Part shown: positions 25,001-34,601 of the stretch, one piece after another
Position numbering within the stretch: the stretch's first letter is position 1
How the letters are laid out: each line of letters begins with the position of its first letter
NCBI GenBank assembly: GCA_002707745.1
Contig: PANU01000094.1
Coordinates: 1 to 34,847, forward strand
Direction of reading: 5' to 3'
DNA length: 34,847 nt
Source of the DNA: Flavobacteriaceae bacterium
GTDB taxonomy: Bacteria; Bacteroidota; Bacteroidia; Flavobacteriales; Flavobacteriaceae
The notes under the pieces: generated by a model
Databases searched by the model: none
What the model saw: only the letters and a program-made list of their open reading frames with translations
Told to the model about the DNA's origin: nothing
Program-made: the position numbers and the translations under genes

Positions 25001-27910
25001 GTCTCTAGCTTCTTGACTGTTTTCCGTTAACCAAGCATCCACCTGGTCTACTGGTATGGCTTCGTTATTCTCATTAAGATGGTATGGATTTGAGAATGTT
25101 GGGAATTGATGATTTTTGGTATCGTCTATTTTATAGTTAGAAATATTGTCAGATTCTAAATTTCCCTTTATTAGTGGGGAATACCCTCTAAATACTTTAT
25201 CAACTAATCGGCTTGTTACTGGACAAAGAAATTCTTTTCCTGCTATTTCAAATTGAGTGCTTTCCAGAAAATCAAGAATAAAACCATCGCCATCTACTTT
25301 CAGAATTTTCTGTTGTAATGTTCTCCATATCTTTTCTAAAAGCTCGTTAAGTTGATCTTCTCTACTTTCTGTAATATCGCCTCTATCGTGCCAATCTAAT
25401 CCTGCACAAATCAATAAAACTAACCTTGATTGTGTTATGGAATTAGGGTTGTAGAGGCGCCATTTTTTTGCATTTACTATTGCAGTATTGGACGGATAAA
25501 TGGGTTCTGATCGATAAAACTTAGATGTAAATAATCGCATCGCATCATCAAAAGAAAAATTGAAGTTATATCTGATGATATAATCAGCAGCTATCTTAAG
25601 GAGGGATTGCCATTCCTCTTTGTTTATACCTAATTTATTTGCAATTTCTGGAGCGACTATATCATCTAACTTTGGATAGACTATATTCACCAAACCTAAA
25701 TTTTCTAGCGAACGTTCTCTAGGAATTCTACGCGCAAATTGATCATACAGTAATGCTTTTGCATAAGCTTCATTTTCAGTAGCTAAATTATTCCCTCTAG
25801 CTCCTTTTTTGAAAAGTATTTTGAAATCATTCTTTTCTTTTATTTCATCAATAATTTGTTTCCAAGATGATCTGCTAGAAATCAAGCTTATACCATTACC
25901 ATTTTGTGCAATTCTATCCTCAACGTCTTTTAACTTCGTTTTGAGTTCTGCTTGTAAAAAAGGTGGTGCCGTTTCAATCTGATTTAAATAATAAGCTCTT
26001 TCTTCTAATAATTCCTCTTGACTTCGATCAGATGTATTAGCATATAGTTTATTCAATAGATAATGATACACTTGGTAACGAATCCAGTCACTCTCACTAT
26101 CTATATTAATTAATGCTGAGATTTTAGCAGTTCCTTGTCTACTATCAGTAAAAGAAATGTACTTTCTGCCTTTGTAAAGTGTTTTTATTGTTTGCTTATC
26201 AATGGTGTCGGTTTGATCTAAAACGATGTCTGACAAAATCCTATTTGTAAATGCTGATGAAATTCTAAAGTGTATCGGATTACTATTTTGATTTCCACAA
26301 TGCGGGCACTGATCGCTGTCCGTCATCAGAAAGTCGTCACCACTTTGTATCTCATTATTTTGATTGATATCACAGGGAAAAAGCTCTTGGTTTCTATGGT
26401 TTTGACCAGTTGCATTTTTAATTAACCTAACCAAGTTTCTGCTAGTAGATTCTTGTGGTTCATCTTCATCGATATCAGTTTCTATACTAAACGCTTCATA
26501 ACCTAATGTTGCTTTTTGAGTTACTCTATCTGTACCTTTAACACCCTTAGACCGTTCACCTTCTAACATCATATTTCCGCAACTTCTACAAGCAACAAGC
26601 TCAAGTAATGGATGTCCACAGGAACATTTTTTTCCTGCAATGGTGTACATTGTACCTAATGCTTTATTTGGTTTAGCATCTTTATGTTTAACACACTTAA
26701 TGTTTGTACAAACGTAAACACCACCAATACCTCTCGTAAAAAAATGACCACGTACTGGTAGCAGGTTTGCACCACCTATTTGCTGTTCTGCCAGCGTATC
26801 AATAACTGAAAGTTGATCTAATTTATTTGTTATATGCAGATGTTTACCTATTTCACTTTGTGTAATACCTTTTTTAAGCAAAAATTGTTCTCTCAGTAAT
26901 TTAATATTGTTCTGCGACAATGTTTCAGATAAATTAGGTATGTCCTTATCTACAATTTGGTCAGTAACACGTTTACCAGTTATTACTTCTATTTGATCTA
27001 CTGAAATGCCACATAAGTCTGACATAAACCTCTTCAAGGTTTCGGTATTTCCAGTACCTACGGTTGCAGAAGTAATTGCAAATCTTAGATCATTAATATC
27101 TACCTCGAAAGCAGAAACTACACGTCTAATGAGTAAAGCCATTTCGGCTGCCTTAGAGCCTGTTAATGTGTGTGCTTCATCTAATAAAATCCATCTAAGC
27201 GTACCTTTTGATTTTTCAAGAATAGGCACATCTGCATTACGCACTAGCATATATTCCAGCATCGTAGGATTAGTAAATAAAATTTGTGGAGGCGTTTCTC
27301 TAATTTGTTCTCTTGAAACCAACTCAGGTAACGCTTTTTTCATTTTCGCCTTGCTATTTTCTTTGTTAGGTGTGTCTCCTGTTAATAGTGCGTATTTCAC
27401 ACCGTCTAAAGCAGAACACCAAGCGTGCATTCTCTTTCTTTGACTAGCAATTAAAGCGTTTAATGGGTACAAGAAAATAGCGTTGACACCTTGTTTATTC
27501 TTACAATTTTGATGTATATCTTGAAGTACTGGTAACATAAAACATTCTGTCTTACCAGATCCTGTTCCTGTTGTAACCGCTATTGATTTATTTTTATTGA
27601 GTAACATTCTCCAGCTCTCAAGCTGATGTTTGTAAGGGTGTCGATCTTTTGGGAATTGAAAATCTTTGTCCTTAATAGAAGATAATGCGCTAATAAATTC
27701 CTCTTGAAAAACAGTCGAAGTCTCGCCAAACGTTAATTTGTCTTGTTCCCAAGGAAACGTGTTCTGAAAAACAGCATCTGCCATAATAGGTTCTTGAGAT
27801 AAAAGAAATTTAAAATAATCCTGCATCTCTTTATCTCCAGTCGCCCAAAGTGATAAAATAGCGTCGGTTAATCTGTTTTCGGTTTTATGATAAAAGTTTC
27901 TAAAATTCAT
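22007..27910 (-). CDS. druE: Druantia DruE: large DEAD/DEAH helicase with DUF1998 domain
   Basis: This 1967-residue superfamily 2 helicase has Q-motif-like [10 protein letters not shown] (91-100), motif I TGTGSGKT (114-121), motif Ia [10 protein letters not shown], motif II DEAH (244-247), motif III SAT (281-283), and, much later, motif [10 protein letters not shown] and motif [11 protein letters not shown]. Zinc-finger-like pairs (CRSCGN, CPHCGN, CQNCGY with CPKC, CLDCGK) and a C-terminal DUF1998/MZB region ([13 protein letters not shown], then [11 protein letters not shown]) follow. Size and domain order fit DruE of Druantia. The gene starts 4 bp after druH. DNA translocation or unwinding during phage defence is the inferred role; the exact mechanism is not established for this type. 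Confidence 0.82.
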   Translation of the reverse strand: MNFRNFYHKTENRLTDAILSLWATGDKEMQDYFKFLLSQEPIMADAVFQNTFPWEQDKLTFGETSTVFQEEFISALSSIKDKDFQFPKDRHPYKHQLESWRMLLNKNKSIAVTTGTGSGKTECFMLPVLQDIHQNCKNKQGVNAIFLYPLNALIASQRKRMHAWCSALDGVKYALLTGDTPNKENSKAKMKKALPELVSREQIRETPPQILFTNPTMLEYMLVRNADVPILEKSKGTLRWILLDEAHTLTGSKAAEMALLIRRVVSAFEVDINDLRFAITSATVGTGNTETLKRFMSDLCGISVDQIEVITGKRVTDQIVDKDIPNLSETLSQNNIKLLREQFLLKKGITQSEIGKHLHITNKLDQLSVIDTLAEQQIGGANLLPVRGHFFTRGIGGVYVCTNIKCVKHKDAKPNKALGTMYTIAGKKCSCGHPLLELVACRSCGNMMLEGERSKGVKGTDRVTQKATLGYEAFSIETDIDEDEPQESTSRNLVRLIKNATGQNHRNQELFPCDINQNNEIQSGDDFLMTDSDQCPHCGNQNSNPIHFRISSAFTNRILSDIVLDQTDTIDKQTIKTLYKGRKYISFTDSRQGTAKISALINIDSESDWIRYQVYHYLLNKLYANTSDRSQEELLEERAYYLNQIETAPPFLQAELKTKLKDVEDRIAQNGNGISLISSRSSWKQIIDEIKEKNDFKILFKKGARGNNLATENEAYAKALLYDQFARRIPRERSLENLGLVNIVYPKLDDIVAPEIANKLGINKEEWQSLLKIAADYIIRYNFNFSFDDAMRLFTSKFYRSEPIYPSNTAIVNAKKWRLYNPNSITQSRLVLLICAGLDWHDRGDITESREDQLNELLEKIWRTLQQKILKVDGDGFILDFLESTQFEIAGKEFLCPVTSRLVDKVFRGYSPLIKGNLESDNISNYKIDDTKNHQFPTFSNPYHLNENNEAIPVDQVDAWLTENSQEARDKGLWNDLHERIFDYDKLYLAGEHSAQQDKTRLKELETQFENGEINILSCSTTMEMGVDIGGISAVVMSNVPPMPANYLQRTGRAGRRAENKSLALTFCAPNPIGLRTMNNPKWALEHKIAPPILAFDSRNIVERHVNSLLFGIFIRHQENENKGLNVRENIEKFFYENTPTIAHSFLNWLDSIDPSIIKEQLENVVKDTPLADDSAEELIAKVSDNFKQISQRIRTQRDGYDKKLEELKKQFGDASPAYKAVGYRKGQFLQKFVLNYLAEESFLPNAGLPTGIVDFEKITMSDLKSKNPMFKSNPSYPIARALTEFAPGNSILIDGLNYKSSGIVMKNNWGKSADRNAIQGCQNCGYQRTVDIEQKVSDTCPKCNIGAFQGLELGEHKGSLTELVEPAGFSIDLYSTPTRVVSEKSKPQYLEPLLLNIEPWASNQNRFIDFRTSANQKDTQILFYNTGEGEGYSLCLDCGKVETSTEKLEGHRRLRGGRDGNGQSTCSAQNIREHIILGSRFKTDFTEIRLKNRNQSYVNDKKLAYSLGVIFSKSLAEHLAIEEAELGFGIKQYKGYQTIFIYDTAKGGAGYASQFRWYAEKILKLALDVLQNCDCQTACTKCLIDRSTQWHIEDLERHLAIQWLQSAIENQLPKELQAEDDNVSFVFGRLADEINILKYQRGIKEVYIHINNKISEWQVDDIVWIDKLKRDRIAINLVVEGTVNFKNNQEKLSAYLLSHNFNLKQGSGNSFLDYPIHLSVVLNNGETIHFISKGDYDSLSEDWTSGINEKFFKIEKATTHQYPDFIIPQLAAGNLYESRIKGSIPRNNQSNDIAQLMNANLNNTEDFLSRIANQSFEVSYYDKYNQSEFSLRLMLQFINQIKQIWPINISALNVHLAKSDFRGPNYPEYIIHNYKELDDYVYDLKELGTHFDFEVNFKEEKRLPHYRYFDFKSSKVAFSIRIDAGIAHGLKPVERLTSRDMKMENQVFDIRKDVAYDIIYNISIEN

Positions 27911-27914
27911 AATC

Positions 27915-30900
27915 TTAGCTTCTGGTTAAGGCGTGTAACAAGGTTTTATTATAAAAATCTGGTTTGAGATATTGACTGTATTGAATATTGCGCCTTATAA
28001 CTTCGCGTTTTTCACCGCCACCCCAAATCGGGAATTCTTGTTTAATATTATTAATAGATTCTGCAACCGCAATAGGAGATTGAATAAGTAATCTTACTTG
28101 ATGGTGATCTTCAATTTGAATATTATAATCCTTAGCTATTTTAGGGCTGTTATATGGCAACTCGTTCAATACACGCGTTCCTAATTGTGATCTTAGATCT
28201 CTTATATGACTTTGTAGCACAGGTTGCGAATTAAACTTATCTCCCATAATAAAATTATAAAGCTGATGCAAACCATTCTCTTCTAGATAGTCTTTAATTA
28301 ATTTGAGAATTCTAGTTGGAAATTCTTTTTTGTAATTTTCGTCAATATGTTTAAAAGTGTCATTTAGATGCTCTAAAACTTTTAGATACCCACTTTGCCA
28401 ATTCTCCTGACCAATCCAATGAAAACAAAAACCTAAATCCATTTCCAATTCAGGTATATCTTTCTGTATATATTCTATTGGATCTACTTGATTAATGCCT
28501 AGAAAAAGAAATGCTTTAGCTGCAACTTCGGAGCTGCGAGAAATTGCCCTAAGCTGATCAAAAGTGGAAAATGGAAGCTCGTATTGCGTACAAATTTTAA
28601 AATAGCTTAAAACTTGTTGCCAGATATCATCTTTAAATTCTGTAATTGAGAGTTCTTTATGAAAATTCTCAATACGCTCTCTGCTATCTACAGTTAGAAC
28701 TTGTTCGCTTGTTTTTACAAAACGTGGCATTAACTGATTGCCTTCCTTTTTTGAAGAAATGATAATGAACTGGTTTGAGATATCTGTATTTGGAATTAAA
28801 TAATTACCATCATTTCGTGAAATCGGAATTATATCTATATCCTTTGCATTACAATTAACAGGTACCGCAAAAAGATCTAAATCATCATTGCTATCATATA
28901 AAGCAACTTGCCTAACCATTTCATTAGTAACATCCAGCGTATGATTAAAACCTGAAATCTCAAACGTCTTTTTATTGTTGCCTTCAATTAATTCGAGACA
29001 AACCGTATTTCTATAATTCATAGCATCTGCTAAATAAAAAAGTCTTACAATTTCATCTTTAAAGGAAATTACAGGTTGAGTAGGTTCTTTTATAAGCTTT
29101 GTGATTTTAACATCGGTTTTTAAACTATTTTTAATAGTTAAAGTAGTCTCTCTATCTCTAGTGCTTAAAATACGCATACCATAAAGATTTGCCAGAGATA
29201 GTTTTTGATCTTCAGGGATTATTTGACCATCACTATCAGTAATAATCATACCTTGAAACGGAGATAGTAAATTAAAATGTAATTTCTTTTTACCGGCGTT
29301 TCCGATAGCGCCTTTTATGCTCGTTGGTATTTTTGAGTATTCAGTATTTAGTTTTAATGAATAACTATTATTGGATTCTGTTATTTCTACAAGGCTTGAT
29401 TCATTGAGTTTACAGGTAAAATAATCTAGATGTTCAAATGCAATTGACGCTGAGTAAATAGATTGCTCTGTATACCTCGCCTTGAGGTTACCAATGTTGA
29501 AGAATGTATCATAAGCAACAAGGTGATCTTTTACTATCTTTATTTCAAAACAACCTGTTTTAATATACCTCAGGGTTGTAATATCATGCCACAAATCTTT
29601 AGACTTGTGTTTACGCAAATACACTTTGAAACGATTTCTTGAGATGTCATATCCATTTTCGTCAAAAACCAAAACTTTAGGGACTGTTTTAACAACTGGC
29701 AAATTTGCTTTTAACATCCAGTTTGGTTTTTGTGTTTGAATTAACCAGTCAAATGATGCTACACCAGTAAGAAAAACTCGCTCATCATTTAAGCCTGTAG
29801 ATTGTACTGTAATCTCACCCTCAAATGGCATCCATTGTAGTGAATTTGAATATAATGAAACTTGGGAGGTAGGAAAGTTAGACCACCAGTTACTAGGAAA
29901 TAATACTGCTGCCTCTTTACTAGATACCGAGTTACTTTTTACTAACCGCCATTCGTTATCATTGAATCTACTCCATAGGCTTGGTTCTTCAAGATTGGGA
30001 ATAATTTGTACAAAATCAGATACCTCTATTTTTTCATCATTACAGATAACATAAGTGTAGGGTAATCCATCAGAAATGTTCCATTCTTTATTTTGTTGAT
30101 TATACCAGTCCGTCTTATAACTGTTGTTATTCATTCTCCGGAATACACAGATTAAATTGTCATCCAAATAGAATTGATATTCTTTTTCAGCAATCGAAAA
30201 GCCTAAAATGTCTTGTAACGTTTCTTGAGTGTAAGTATTGGCGAGACCTAATCTTAGAGTAATTCTACACTTATCATCATCGAAACGCAGTAGCCAATAG
30301 TTTTTAGGTTTTGACTGTCTCACCTTTTTAGATATTGATGCGCTCTTAACCTTCAAAGAGCTTGAAATTTCTTTTAGGGTATCTTCAGATTCTAGCAATT
30401 TGTCAAATTCACCATCATTATTAAGAATAGATTTAACTATCTCAAGACAATTCTCATAGACCATATCATTCTGACTAGATTTAGGTAGTAAGTCTACGAT
30501 ATGTGATTTAAACATAAAGTCTTCTATAGATGAAGGTTGTTCTTCTAAAACTGCTTCTAAGAAATCTTTATATTTTCCTTGATTTTCTGAAATGTGCTTG
30601 AGCGGAAGCCCACCTTGTAAGAGAAGTGTTTTAAATCGAAGGGTATTTTGTTTTTTTATCCACTTTATCCCTAGTACTTGAGCTCCTTCAATTGCAAGTT
30701 TATAAAATGACTGTTCAGTAAAGTTATACTGCGCATTACCTCCAACGGAATTAAAGACTTCCTGCTTACTTGGTATGCCACCGTTATAGTTCTTTTCCCA
30801 CCATAACGCATAATAGAGTGTTACGTCTCTTGGGTCTATGTCTAAAGGTCTGGCAAATTGTAAATACTTTTTCAATTCATTAAATTCCTCTTCGTTTAAA

Positions 30901-30974
30901 GAATATTTCCAAAGTGACCTACCATCATGTTTTGATAAATTATGTTTGGTTAATAGAGAAGATAAGAAATTCAT
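27915..30974 (-). CDS. druH: Druantia type III DruH (STY4851/ECs_5259-like)
   Basis: This 1019-residue protein has no catalytic motif I can see. Its opening ([20 protein letters not shown] and [22 protein letters not shown]) and its partner match the large protein found directly upstream of a DUF1998 helicase in STY4851-type loci, which I equate with DruH of Druantia type III. The middle looks beta-rich, the ends helical. The role is unknown; it is probably a binding or recognition subunit for DruE. The ATG at 30974 is preceded by a 78-bp spacer holding a shared operator and a TTATTTTG promoter-like box. Confidence 0.7.
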   Translation of the reverse strand: MNFLSSLLTKHNLSKHDGRSLWKYSLNEEEFNELKKYLQFARPLDIDPRDVTLYYALWWEKNYNGGIPSKQEVFNSVGGNAQYNFTEQSFYKLAIEGAQVLGIKWIKKQNTLRFKTLLLQGGLPLKHISENQGKYKDFLEAVLEEQPSSIEDFMFKSHIVDLLPKSSQNDMVYENCLEIVKSILNNDGEFDKLLESEDTLKEISSSLKVKSASISKKVRQSKPKNYWLLRFDDDKCRITLRLGLANTYTQETLQDILGFSIAEKEYQFYLDDNLICVFRRMNNNSYKTDWYNQQNKEWNISDGLPYTYVICNDEKIEVSDFVQIIPNLEEPSLWSRFNDNEWRLVKSNSVSSKEAAVLFPSNWWSNFPTSQVSLYSNSLQWMPFEGEITVQSTGLNDERVFLTGVASFDWLIQTQKPNWMLKANLPVVKTVPKVLVFDENGYDISRNRFKVYLRKHKSKDLWHDITTLRYIKTGCFEIKIVKDHLVAYDTFFNIGNLKARYTEQSIYSASIAFEHLDYFTCKLNESSLVEITESNNSYSLKLNTEYSKIPTSIKGAIGNAGKKKLHFNLLSPFQGMIITDSDGQIIPEDQKLSLANLYGMRILSTRDRETTLTIKNSLKTDVKITKLIKEPTQPVISFKDEIVRLFYLADAMNYRNTVCLELIEGNNKKTFEISGFNHTLDVTNEMVRQVALYDSNDDLDLFAVPVNCNAKDIDIIPISRNDGNYLIPNTDISNQFIIISSKKEGNQLMPRFVKTSEQVLTVDSRERIENFHKELSITEFKDDIWQQVLSYFKICTQYELPFSTFDQLRAISRSSEVAAKAFLFLGINQVDPIEYIQKDIPELEMDLGFCFHWIGQENWQSGYLKVLEHLNDTFKHIDENYKKEFPTRILKLIKDYLEENGLHQLYNFIMGDKFNSQPVLQSHIRDLRSQLGTRVLNELPYNSPKIAKDYNIQIEDHHQVRLLIQSPIAVAESINNIKQEFPIWGGGEKREVIRRNIQYSQYLKPDFYNKTLLHALTRS

Positions 30975-31030
30975 TAATCAATTAGTTATTACGGTTGCAT
31001 TGTTTTTTGAATTAGCAAAATAAAGTGATA

Positions 31031-31053
31031 ACTATGCAGTATAAATACATAGT
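31031..31053 (-). promoter_or_regulatory. Palindromic operator before druH (copy 2)
   Basis: ACTATGCA-N9-CATAGT spans 23 nt, the same length and the same left half as the CBASS copy at 21606-21628. It lies 57 bp before druH, and its last base is the first base of the WYL gene stop triplet. Confidence 0.72.
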
Positions 31054-32054
31054 TAATTTTCATAATAGGTTTGCATCTTATTTGAATGCTCTTTCAATTG
31101 CTCTCTTAATATTTCTGGCTCTAATACTTCAACATCTTGACCATAGGACAATAATTGCTGTACTAATTCTTTATTTATTATAGTCTCAAACCAAACTTGA
31201 TCTTGTTTTTCTTCTTCAAAAAACTCTTCAAAGTCTGGTTGAAATGGTTTTGTTTTAAAATAGTTTTCTCTCCCATTATGGAAGCGTAAGACTACCTTTT
31301 CAATTTGCGCTTTAATAGGTCTTACAACTCCTACCATTGTTCTAAAAAATGTTTCCCAATCAGTATTTGATTCTATGTATTCAACATCTTCAATTTCATT
31401 GAATTCTAAAATTCTTTCATCTAATGGGATACTCCATTCTGGAATATCTCTTGTTTTGTTTAATCCAAAGACAAACCATCTTCTATTGTATTGCTTCAAT
31501 ATGTGAGGATGAAATTCAAAAACTGAAGAAGACTCATCCTTAAATCCTTTAAAATTAATTTGTAACACCTGTTGTTTCTTAATAGCTAGGTATAAAGGCT
31601 TTAAGAATTTTATACCTTTGTATTCTTCATTATTATCATAAAATAAGATACTTTTAGCATCATTTGATTGCTCCTCTTCATCTTGGAACTTAATTAAAGC
31701 TTCTGCTAGTCTGTTATATTTTGGATGATTTTCAAATCTAGATAACAGTTGTTGAGCAGCTTCAACTAAGTATTGTTCGTATTTCTGTAAAGGTCGCTGG
31801 GCGATGGTAAAGTTGGCATCAGAATATGTATATGTTCTTTGCCCTTCAGGAAGTGGCGCATCGAAACCATTCACTTTGTCTCTAAATGTTTTAATGTCTT
31901 CACGTAACGTTCTTTCTGAAATTTCTTCGCCAGGATATAGTTCAGAAATACCTTCATTGAGAGTTCTTAATAACTCTTCAAAGCCATATGATTTATTGCG
32001 AAAACAATAATCTAGAATATTATATCTCAAATGTGCGTGCTTGCTATTTGCCAT
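31053..32054 (-). CDS. WYL-domain transcriptional regulator (CapW/BrxR-like)
   Basis: This 333-residue protein has an N-terminal winged helix (about 8-60, with ISERTLREDIKTF as recognition region), a WYL domain (about 145-225; the core pattern is FEFHPHILKQYNRRWFVFGL at 179-198) and a C-terminal WCX domain (about 240-330). Proteins of this layout (for example CapW, BrxR) repress defence operons by binding a palindrome as dimers and respond to nucleic acid or other ligands. The start overlaps the hipA stop (TAATG), so it is translationally coupled to hipBA. It is followed at once by the druH promoter with the palindrome it may bind. Confidence 0.88.
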   Translation of the reverse strand: MANSKHAHLRYNILDYCFRNKSYGFEELLRTLNEGISELYPGEEISERTLREDIKTFRDKVNGFDAPLPEGQRTYTYSDANFTIAQRPLQKYEQYLVEAAQQLLSRFENHPKYNRLAEALIKFQDEEEQSNDAKSILFYDNNEEYKGIKFLKPLYLAIKKQQVLQINFKGFKDESSSVFEFHPHILKQYNRRWFVFGLNKTRDIPEWSIPLDERILEFNEIEDVEYIESNTDWETFFRTMVGVVRPIKAQIEKVVLRFHNGRENYFKTKPFQPDFEEFFEEEKQDQVWFETIINKELVQQLLSYGQDVEVLEPEILREQLKEHSNKMQTYYEN

Positions 32055-33316
32055 TATTCTATTCTCTTTATTTCTTTTTGGATTACCTTGATTATATTCT
32101 CAGGTATCTCTAATTCCACAGCGACCTCCGTCCATCTTGGAATCAAATTCTGCACATCCTCAATAATTCCCTTGGGATTTTTAATGACAAACTCTTCGGC
32201 AATAGTTAGCAAGTCTTTTACGGTAATCTCTGTCCGCTTTCCATTAATAGACAAAGCTCGTGAGGTAGTTTTAAATGTAAATAGCGGGTTGAGTGCATAG
32301 GTCAAATCGTATGCGGGTGCTACATTCCATTTGTTTTCTTCTTTGTTATAGATAAAACTATGGTTCTTTAAATGGTCGTCTACATTTCTAAATACAACAT
32401 TGAATACCATACGCTTAAAAAGCTGTTGTACATCTTTGTGTGGTACTTCTAGGCCTAATGCTACCTTAAAAACATTCTCATACGACGAGTTCTCCGGTTG
32501 ACTTTTAAAATCCCAACCTGTTAAACCTGTTACGGTAAATACGTGTTGTTTTTCTCCGTGTTGTCTATCATACCTGAGTGTGGCGAAGTGCCTTTTTTCT
32601 ATCAGCTTTGATTGCATCATATCAACACCTGCTTCTTGCGCTAATAAATAATAGGCGTATTCTACTTTTTCTTTATTGTAGCCATCGCTATCATCAAGGT
32701 GTAGCTTAACTAGATAGTGATTGTAGTCCTCGCTTGTTTCCCTATCTCCAGCTATGATTTTACCAGTTTCTTTATGTTCGGATATTAAGATTTTTGGTCT
32801 AGCGCCACCTGCAGACGTCCCAATCTTGAAAACGTTTAGTAAAGACAATTCATCAAGGGCTGCCCCTGACGTATCCTCTTTTAGTTTTAATACTTTTTCT
32901 AAGATGTTAATTATTTCATCGATGTTTATAGATGATGTACTAGGTAGCTCTTTTACGGGTTTATACTCTAAGGCTCCCATACCACGATCCGCTACATAAG
33001 CCAACTGTTCCAACGGTGTCACTTTTTGGATACCTCTTGTTGTTAACCATTCTTGAAAAATGATATTTCCAAAAGTATCTGGCAGGGAATCAGCTATCAT
33101 TGGTGGTAAACCTTGAAACGTATCTTGTTGGTATTCCGTAAATACCTGCGCCTGTTTGGTACGTTTGAAAATAAAGGGAAAGAGCTTTGAGTATTTGCCA
33201 GACTCTAAGAACTCAGGATTATATTGAAAAAAAGATTTGCCTTGGTCTATATCGTAGCCTATTTTGCCAATCTCTTGGCCAAAAGCAATTACATCTATAA
33301 TTTTATCTCTAGCCAT
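32054..33316 (-). CDS. hipA: HipA-family serine/threonine kinase toxin
   Basis: This 420-residue protein has a HipA N-terminal subdomain (about 1-120) and a kinase-like HipA C-terminal domain. Seen in it are the glycine-rich loop IGTSAGGARPK (165-175), Lys204 in YLVKLHL, the catalytic loop NVDDHLKNHSF (311-321) with a catalytic Asp, and the metal-binding AYDLTY (Asp337). All key kinase residues are kept, so it may be active. E. coli HipA phosphorylates glutamyl-tRNA synthetase and induces dormancy; the target here is unknown. It starts 3 bp after hipB. The full-length fused kind is expected to be held off by HipB. Confidence 0.9.
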   Translation of the reverse strand: MARDKIIDVIAFGQEIGKIGYDIDQGKSFFQYNPEFLESGKYSKLFPFIFKRTKQAQVFTEYQQDTFQGLPPMIADSLPDTFGNIIFQEWLTTRGIQKVTPLEQLAYVADRGMGALEYKPVKELPSTSSINIDEIINILEKVLKLKEDTSGAALDELSLLNVFKIGTSAGGARPKILISEHKETGKIIAGDRETSEDYNHYLVKLHLDDSDGYNKEKVEYAYYLLAQEAGVDMMQSKLIEKRHFATLRYDRQHGEKQHVFTVTGLTGWDFKSQPENSSYENVFKVALGLEVPHKDVQQLFKRMVFNVVFRNVDDHLKNHSFIYNKEENKWNVAPAYDLTYALNPLFTFKTTSRALSINGKRTEITVKDLLTIAEEFVIKNPKGIIEDVQNLIPRWTEVAVELEIPENIIKVIQKEIKRIE

Positions 33317-33319
33317 TTA

Positions 33320-33583
33320 TTAATATAATGAAATGTCATTTTGATCAACAATGACTTTATTTATTTGCTTTGTTATGGATTGTAATAATCCAAAATGATT
33401 TGCTACTTTTAAAATATTATCGAGTGTAGCATTTTTACCATTCTCGATGTTTTGAATGGTGGTGCTTGAGACATCAAGCACTTCTGCAAGTTCGTCTCTA
33501 GATAGCTCATTTGATTTACGAAGTACTTTACACGCCTCGCCAATCTTGACTTTAACATCTTTTATCGTCGTTATCTCTAACAT
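33320..33583 (-). CDS. hipB: HipB-like XRE-family antitoxin/repressor
   Basis: This 87-residue protein has a Cro/XRE helix-turn-helix (about 18-66, with SRDELAEVLDVSSTTIQNIE) and a short C-terminal tail. It is directly upstream of the HipA gene, which is the standard order for hipBA, and should neutralise HipA and bind its own promoter. An inverted repeat at 33594-33638 just before the ATG is a likely operator. The start ATG at 33583 fits the family length (E. coli HipB is 88). Confidence 0.88.
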   Translation of the reverse strand: MLEITTIKDVKVKIGEACKVLRKSNELSRDELAEVLDVSSTTIQNIENGKNATLDNILKVANHFGLLQSITKQINKVIVDQNDISLY

Positions 33584-33593
33584 ATAATACCAA

Positions 33594-33638
33594 TATAATG
33601 GTTAAATATAAGTATTTTAATTCATATTTACCATTATA
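33594..33638 (-). promoter_or_regulatory. Inverted repeat operator before hipB
   Basis: The arms TATAATGGTTAAATAT (33594-33609) and ATATTTACCATTATA (33624-33638) are near-perfect complements with a one-base bulge. The element starts 11 bp upstream of the hipB ATG, matching an autorepressor site. Confidence 0.6.
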
Positions 33639-33708
33639 ACACTAAATATATTGTTTTGTAGTATTACTATACTGAGCATTATCGTATGAAAGTAGAGGGG
33701 TTCAACTT

Positions 33709-33763
33709 TAGTAAACTTTCGAGAAAAGTACCAATATTTAGTACTTTTCTCGAAAGTTTACTA
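33709..33763. repeat. 23-bp perfect inverted repeat near the right end of the island
   Basis: Arms of 23 bp (33709-33731 and 33741-33763) are perfectly complementary around a 9-nt A/T spacer. There is no T-run on either side. It is the longest perfect palindrome seen in the window. Confidence 0.8.
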
Positions 33764-33851
33764 TAATTCGCGCTTAATAATTTAATTTGAACTCATTTAT
33801 GGCGATTTGTATACTCGGATCGCATAAAAAGCCAAAAACTCACAAAATTTT

Positions 33852-33879
33852 GTTAAAAAGGGGCTAGTTCGGTGTCACT
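33852..33879 (+). repeat. Integrase arm-type site at the right end
   Basis: This 28-bp block differs from 14999-15026 by two A/G changes and contains TTCGGTGTCACT. It lies in the same orientation as the left copy, 60 bp before the right att core. Confidence 0.65.
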
Positions 33880-33938
33880 AAATTTTTAGGGTCGCTTTAA
33901 GCACTGTAAATGCTATAAAAATAAGATTTTGGATAGTT

Positions 33939-33952
33939 CCTCTTTCTCCGCT
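33939..33952 (+). repeat. attR core
   Basis: CCTCTTTCTCCGCT is an exact copy of 14892-14905 (tRNA-Ser end). It marks the right junction of the island; the chromosome resumes after it. Confidence 0.85.
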
Positions 33953-33958
33953 TAGAGC

Positions 33959-33992
33959 AAAGCTCGATTTTCAGTATGAAAATCGGGCTTTT
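33959..33992 (+). terminator. Original tRNA-Ser terminator displaced by the island
   Basis: The stem AAAGCTCGATTTTC (33959-33972) pairs with GAAAATCGGGCTTT (one G-T pair) and ends in TTTTGTGTTTT. It begins 7 bp after the att core, the distance expected for the terminator of the uninterrupted tRNA gene. Confidence 0.7.
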
Positions 33993-34013
33993 GTGTTTTA
34001 GGAGCGCTAAAAG

Positions 34014-34307
34014 TCGAAGATTTTTATAAGCGGATAAAACATAAAAGCCCAGAGACTGCGATAGCAGGATCGAGCTTTATTGTAAGGTGTGGAGATAATG
34101 GGGATCAACGCAGTTAATCCTTTTATATAGGCGAAGACTTTTAAAAGCGGATAAAGCACAAAAGCCCAGGGACTGCGATAGCAGGATCTAGCTTAATTGT
34201 AAGGTGTGGAGATAATGGGGATCAATGCAGTTAATCCTTTTATATAGTCGAAGATTTTTAAAAGCGGATAAAACCCAAAAGCCAGAGACTGCGATAGCAG
34301 GATCGAG
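34014..34307. repeat. 117-bp tandem repeat, two full copies and a partial third
   Basis: Copies at 34014-34130 and 34131-34247 are nearly identical, and 34248-34307 is a partial third. Each holds CTGC-GATA-GCAG, a small hairpin, between AAAGCCC and GAGCTTT-like flanks. It is non-coding and on the chromosome side of attR. Confidence 0.75.
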
Positions 34308-34311
34308 TTAC

Positions 34312-34601
34312 TTCGACTGTGCTCAGCACACGCTTATTGAAATGAGAGGAGATGTTAGGGATGAGTAATCCTTAGTATACCATGCATTTATAAATTATAA
34401 AGATCGTTTTATTTAAGCTTAGTTGTATTGTGTGTCTTCCAAAAAGTAGGTTATGGAACTCTTATGTTTTCTATAATCAGCGTACAGATGTAGCAACACC
34501 TTCTACGGTTAAGAAATCAAAAATTTGAAAAGAAAGAATTTCAGCCTAAACCTGAGCCGTTTAATAAAGAAACCTGTTTTCACAATCCAAACACAACGAT
34601 T
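34312..34601. other. Non-coding spacer with a dispersed flavobacterial repeat
   Basis: TTCGACTGTGCTCAG (34312-34326) is the reverse complement, with one change, of 18034-18048 and resembles the CTGAGCGCAGTCGAA repeats scattered in flavobacterial genomes. I see nothing else in the rest of this AT-rich stretch. Confidence 0.4.

Larger units (their letters stand above)
14892..33952. mobile_element. Integrated defence island (IME-like) in tRNA-Ser, about 19 kb
   Basis: The element is bounded by 14-bp direct repeats of the tRNA-Ser end and carries a tyrosine integrase just inside the left end. Matching 28-bp integrase-arm-like repeats lie near both ends (14999-15026 and 33852-33879, two mismatches). 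It has a BfmA/BtgA-like mobilization gene with a partner but no recognisable relaxase, coupling protein or conjugation genes, so it is best described as a mobilizable or satellite-type integrative element, perhaps partly degraded. Cargo: hipBA, WYL regulator, Druantia type III, hsdR relic, type III CBASS. The coding regions look more AT-rich than the flanking chromosome genes. Confidence 0.85.

Noticed and set aside
22007-30974. DISARM (DrmA-type helicase) as identity of the large helicase
   Set aside because: No DrmB, DrmC or methylase gene is present; the two-gene order and sizes fit Druantia type III better.
33709-33763. Rho-independent terminator
   Set aside because: No T-run after the stem in either direction.
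14892-33952. Prophage
   Set aside because: No capsid, terminase, portal, tail or lysis genes are present; the cargo is defence plus mobilization only.
34014-34307. CRISPR array
   Set aside because: Units are 117-bp tandem copies without unique spacers, and no cas genes are present.
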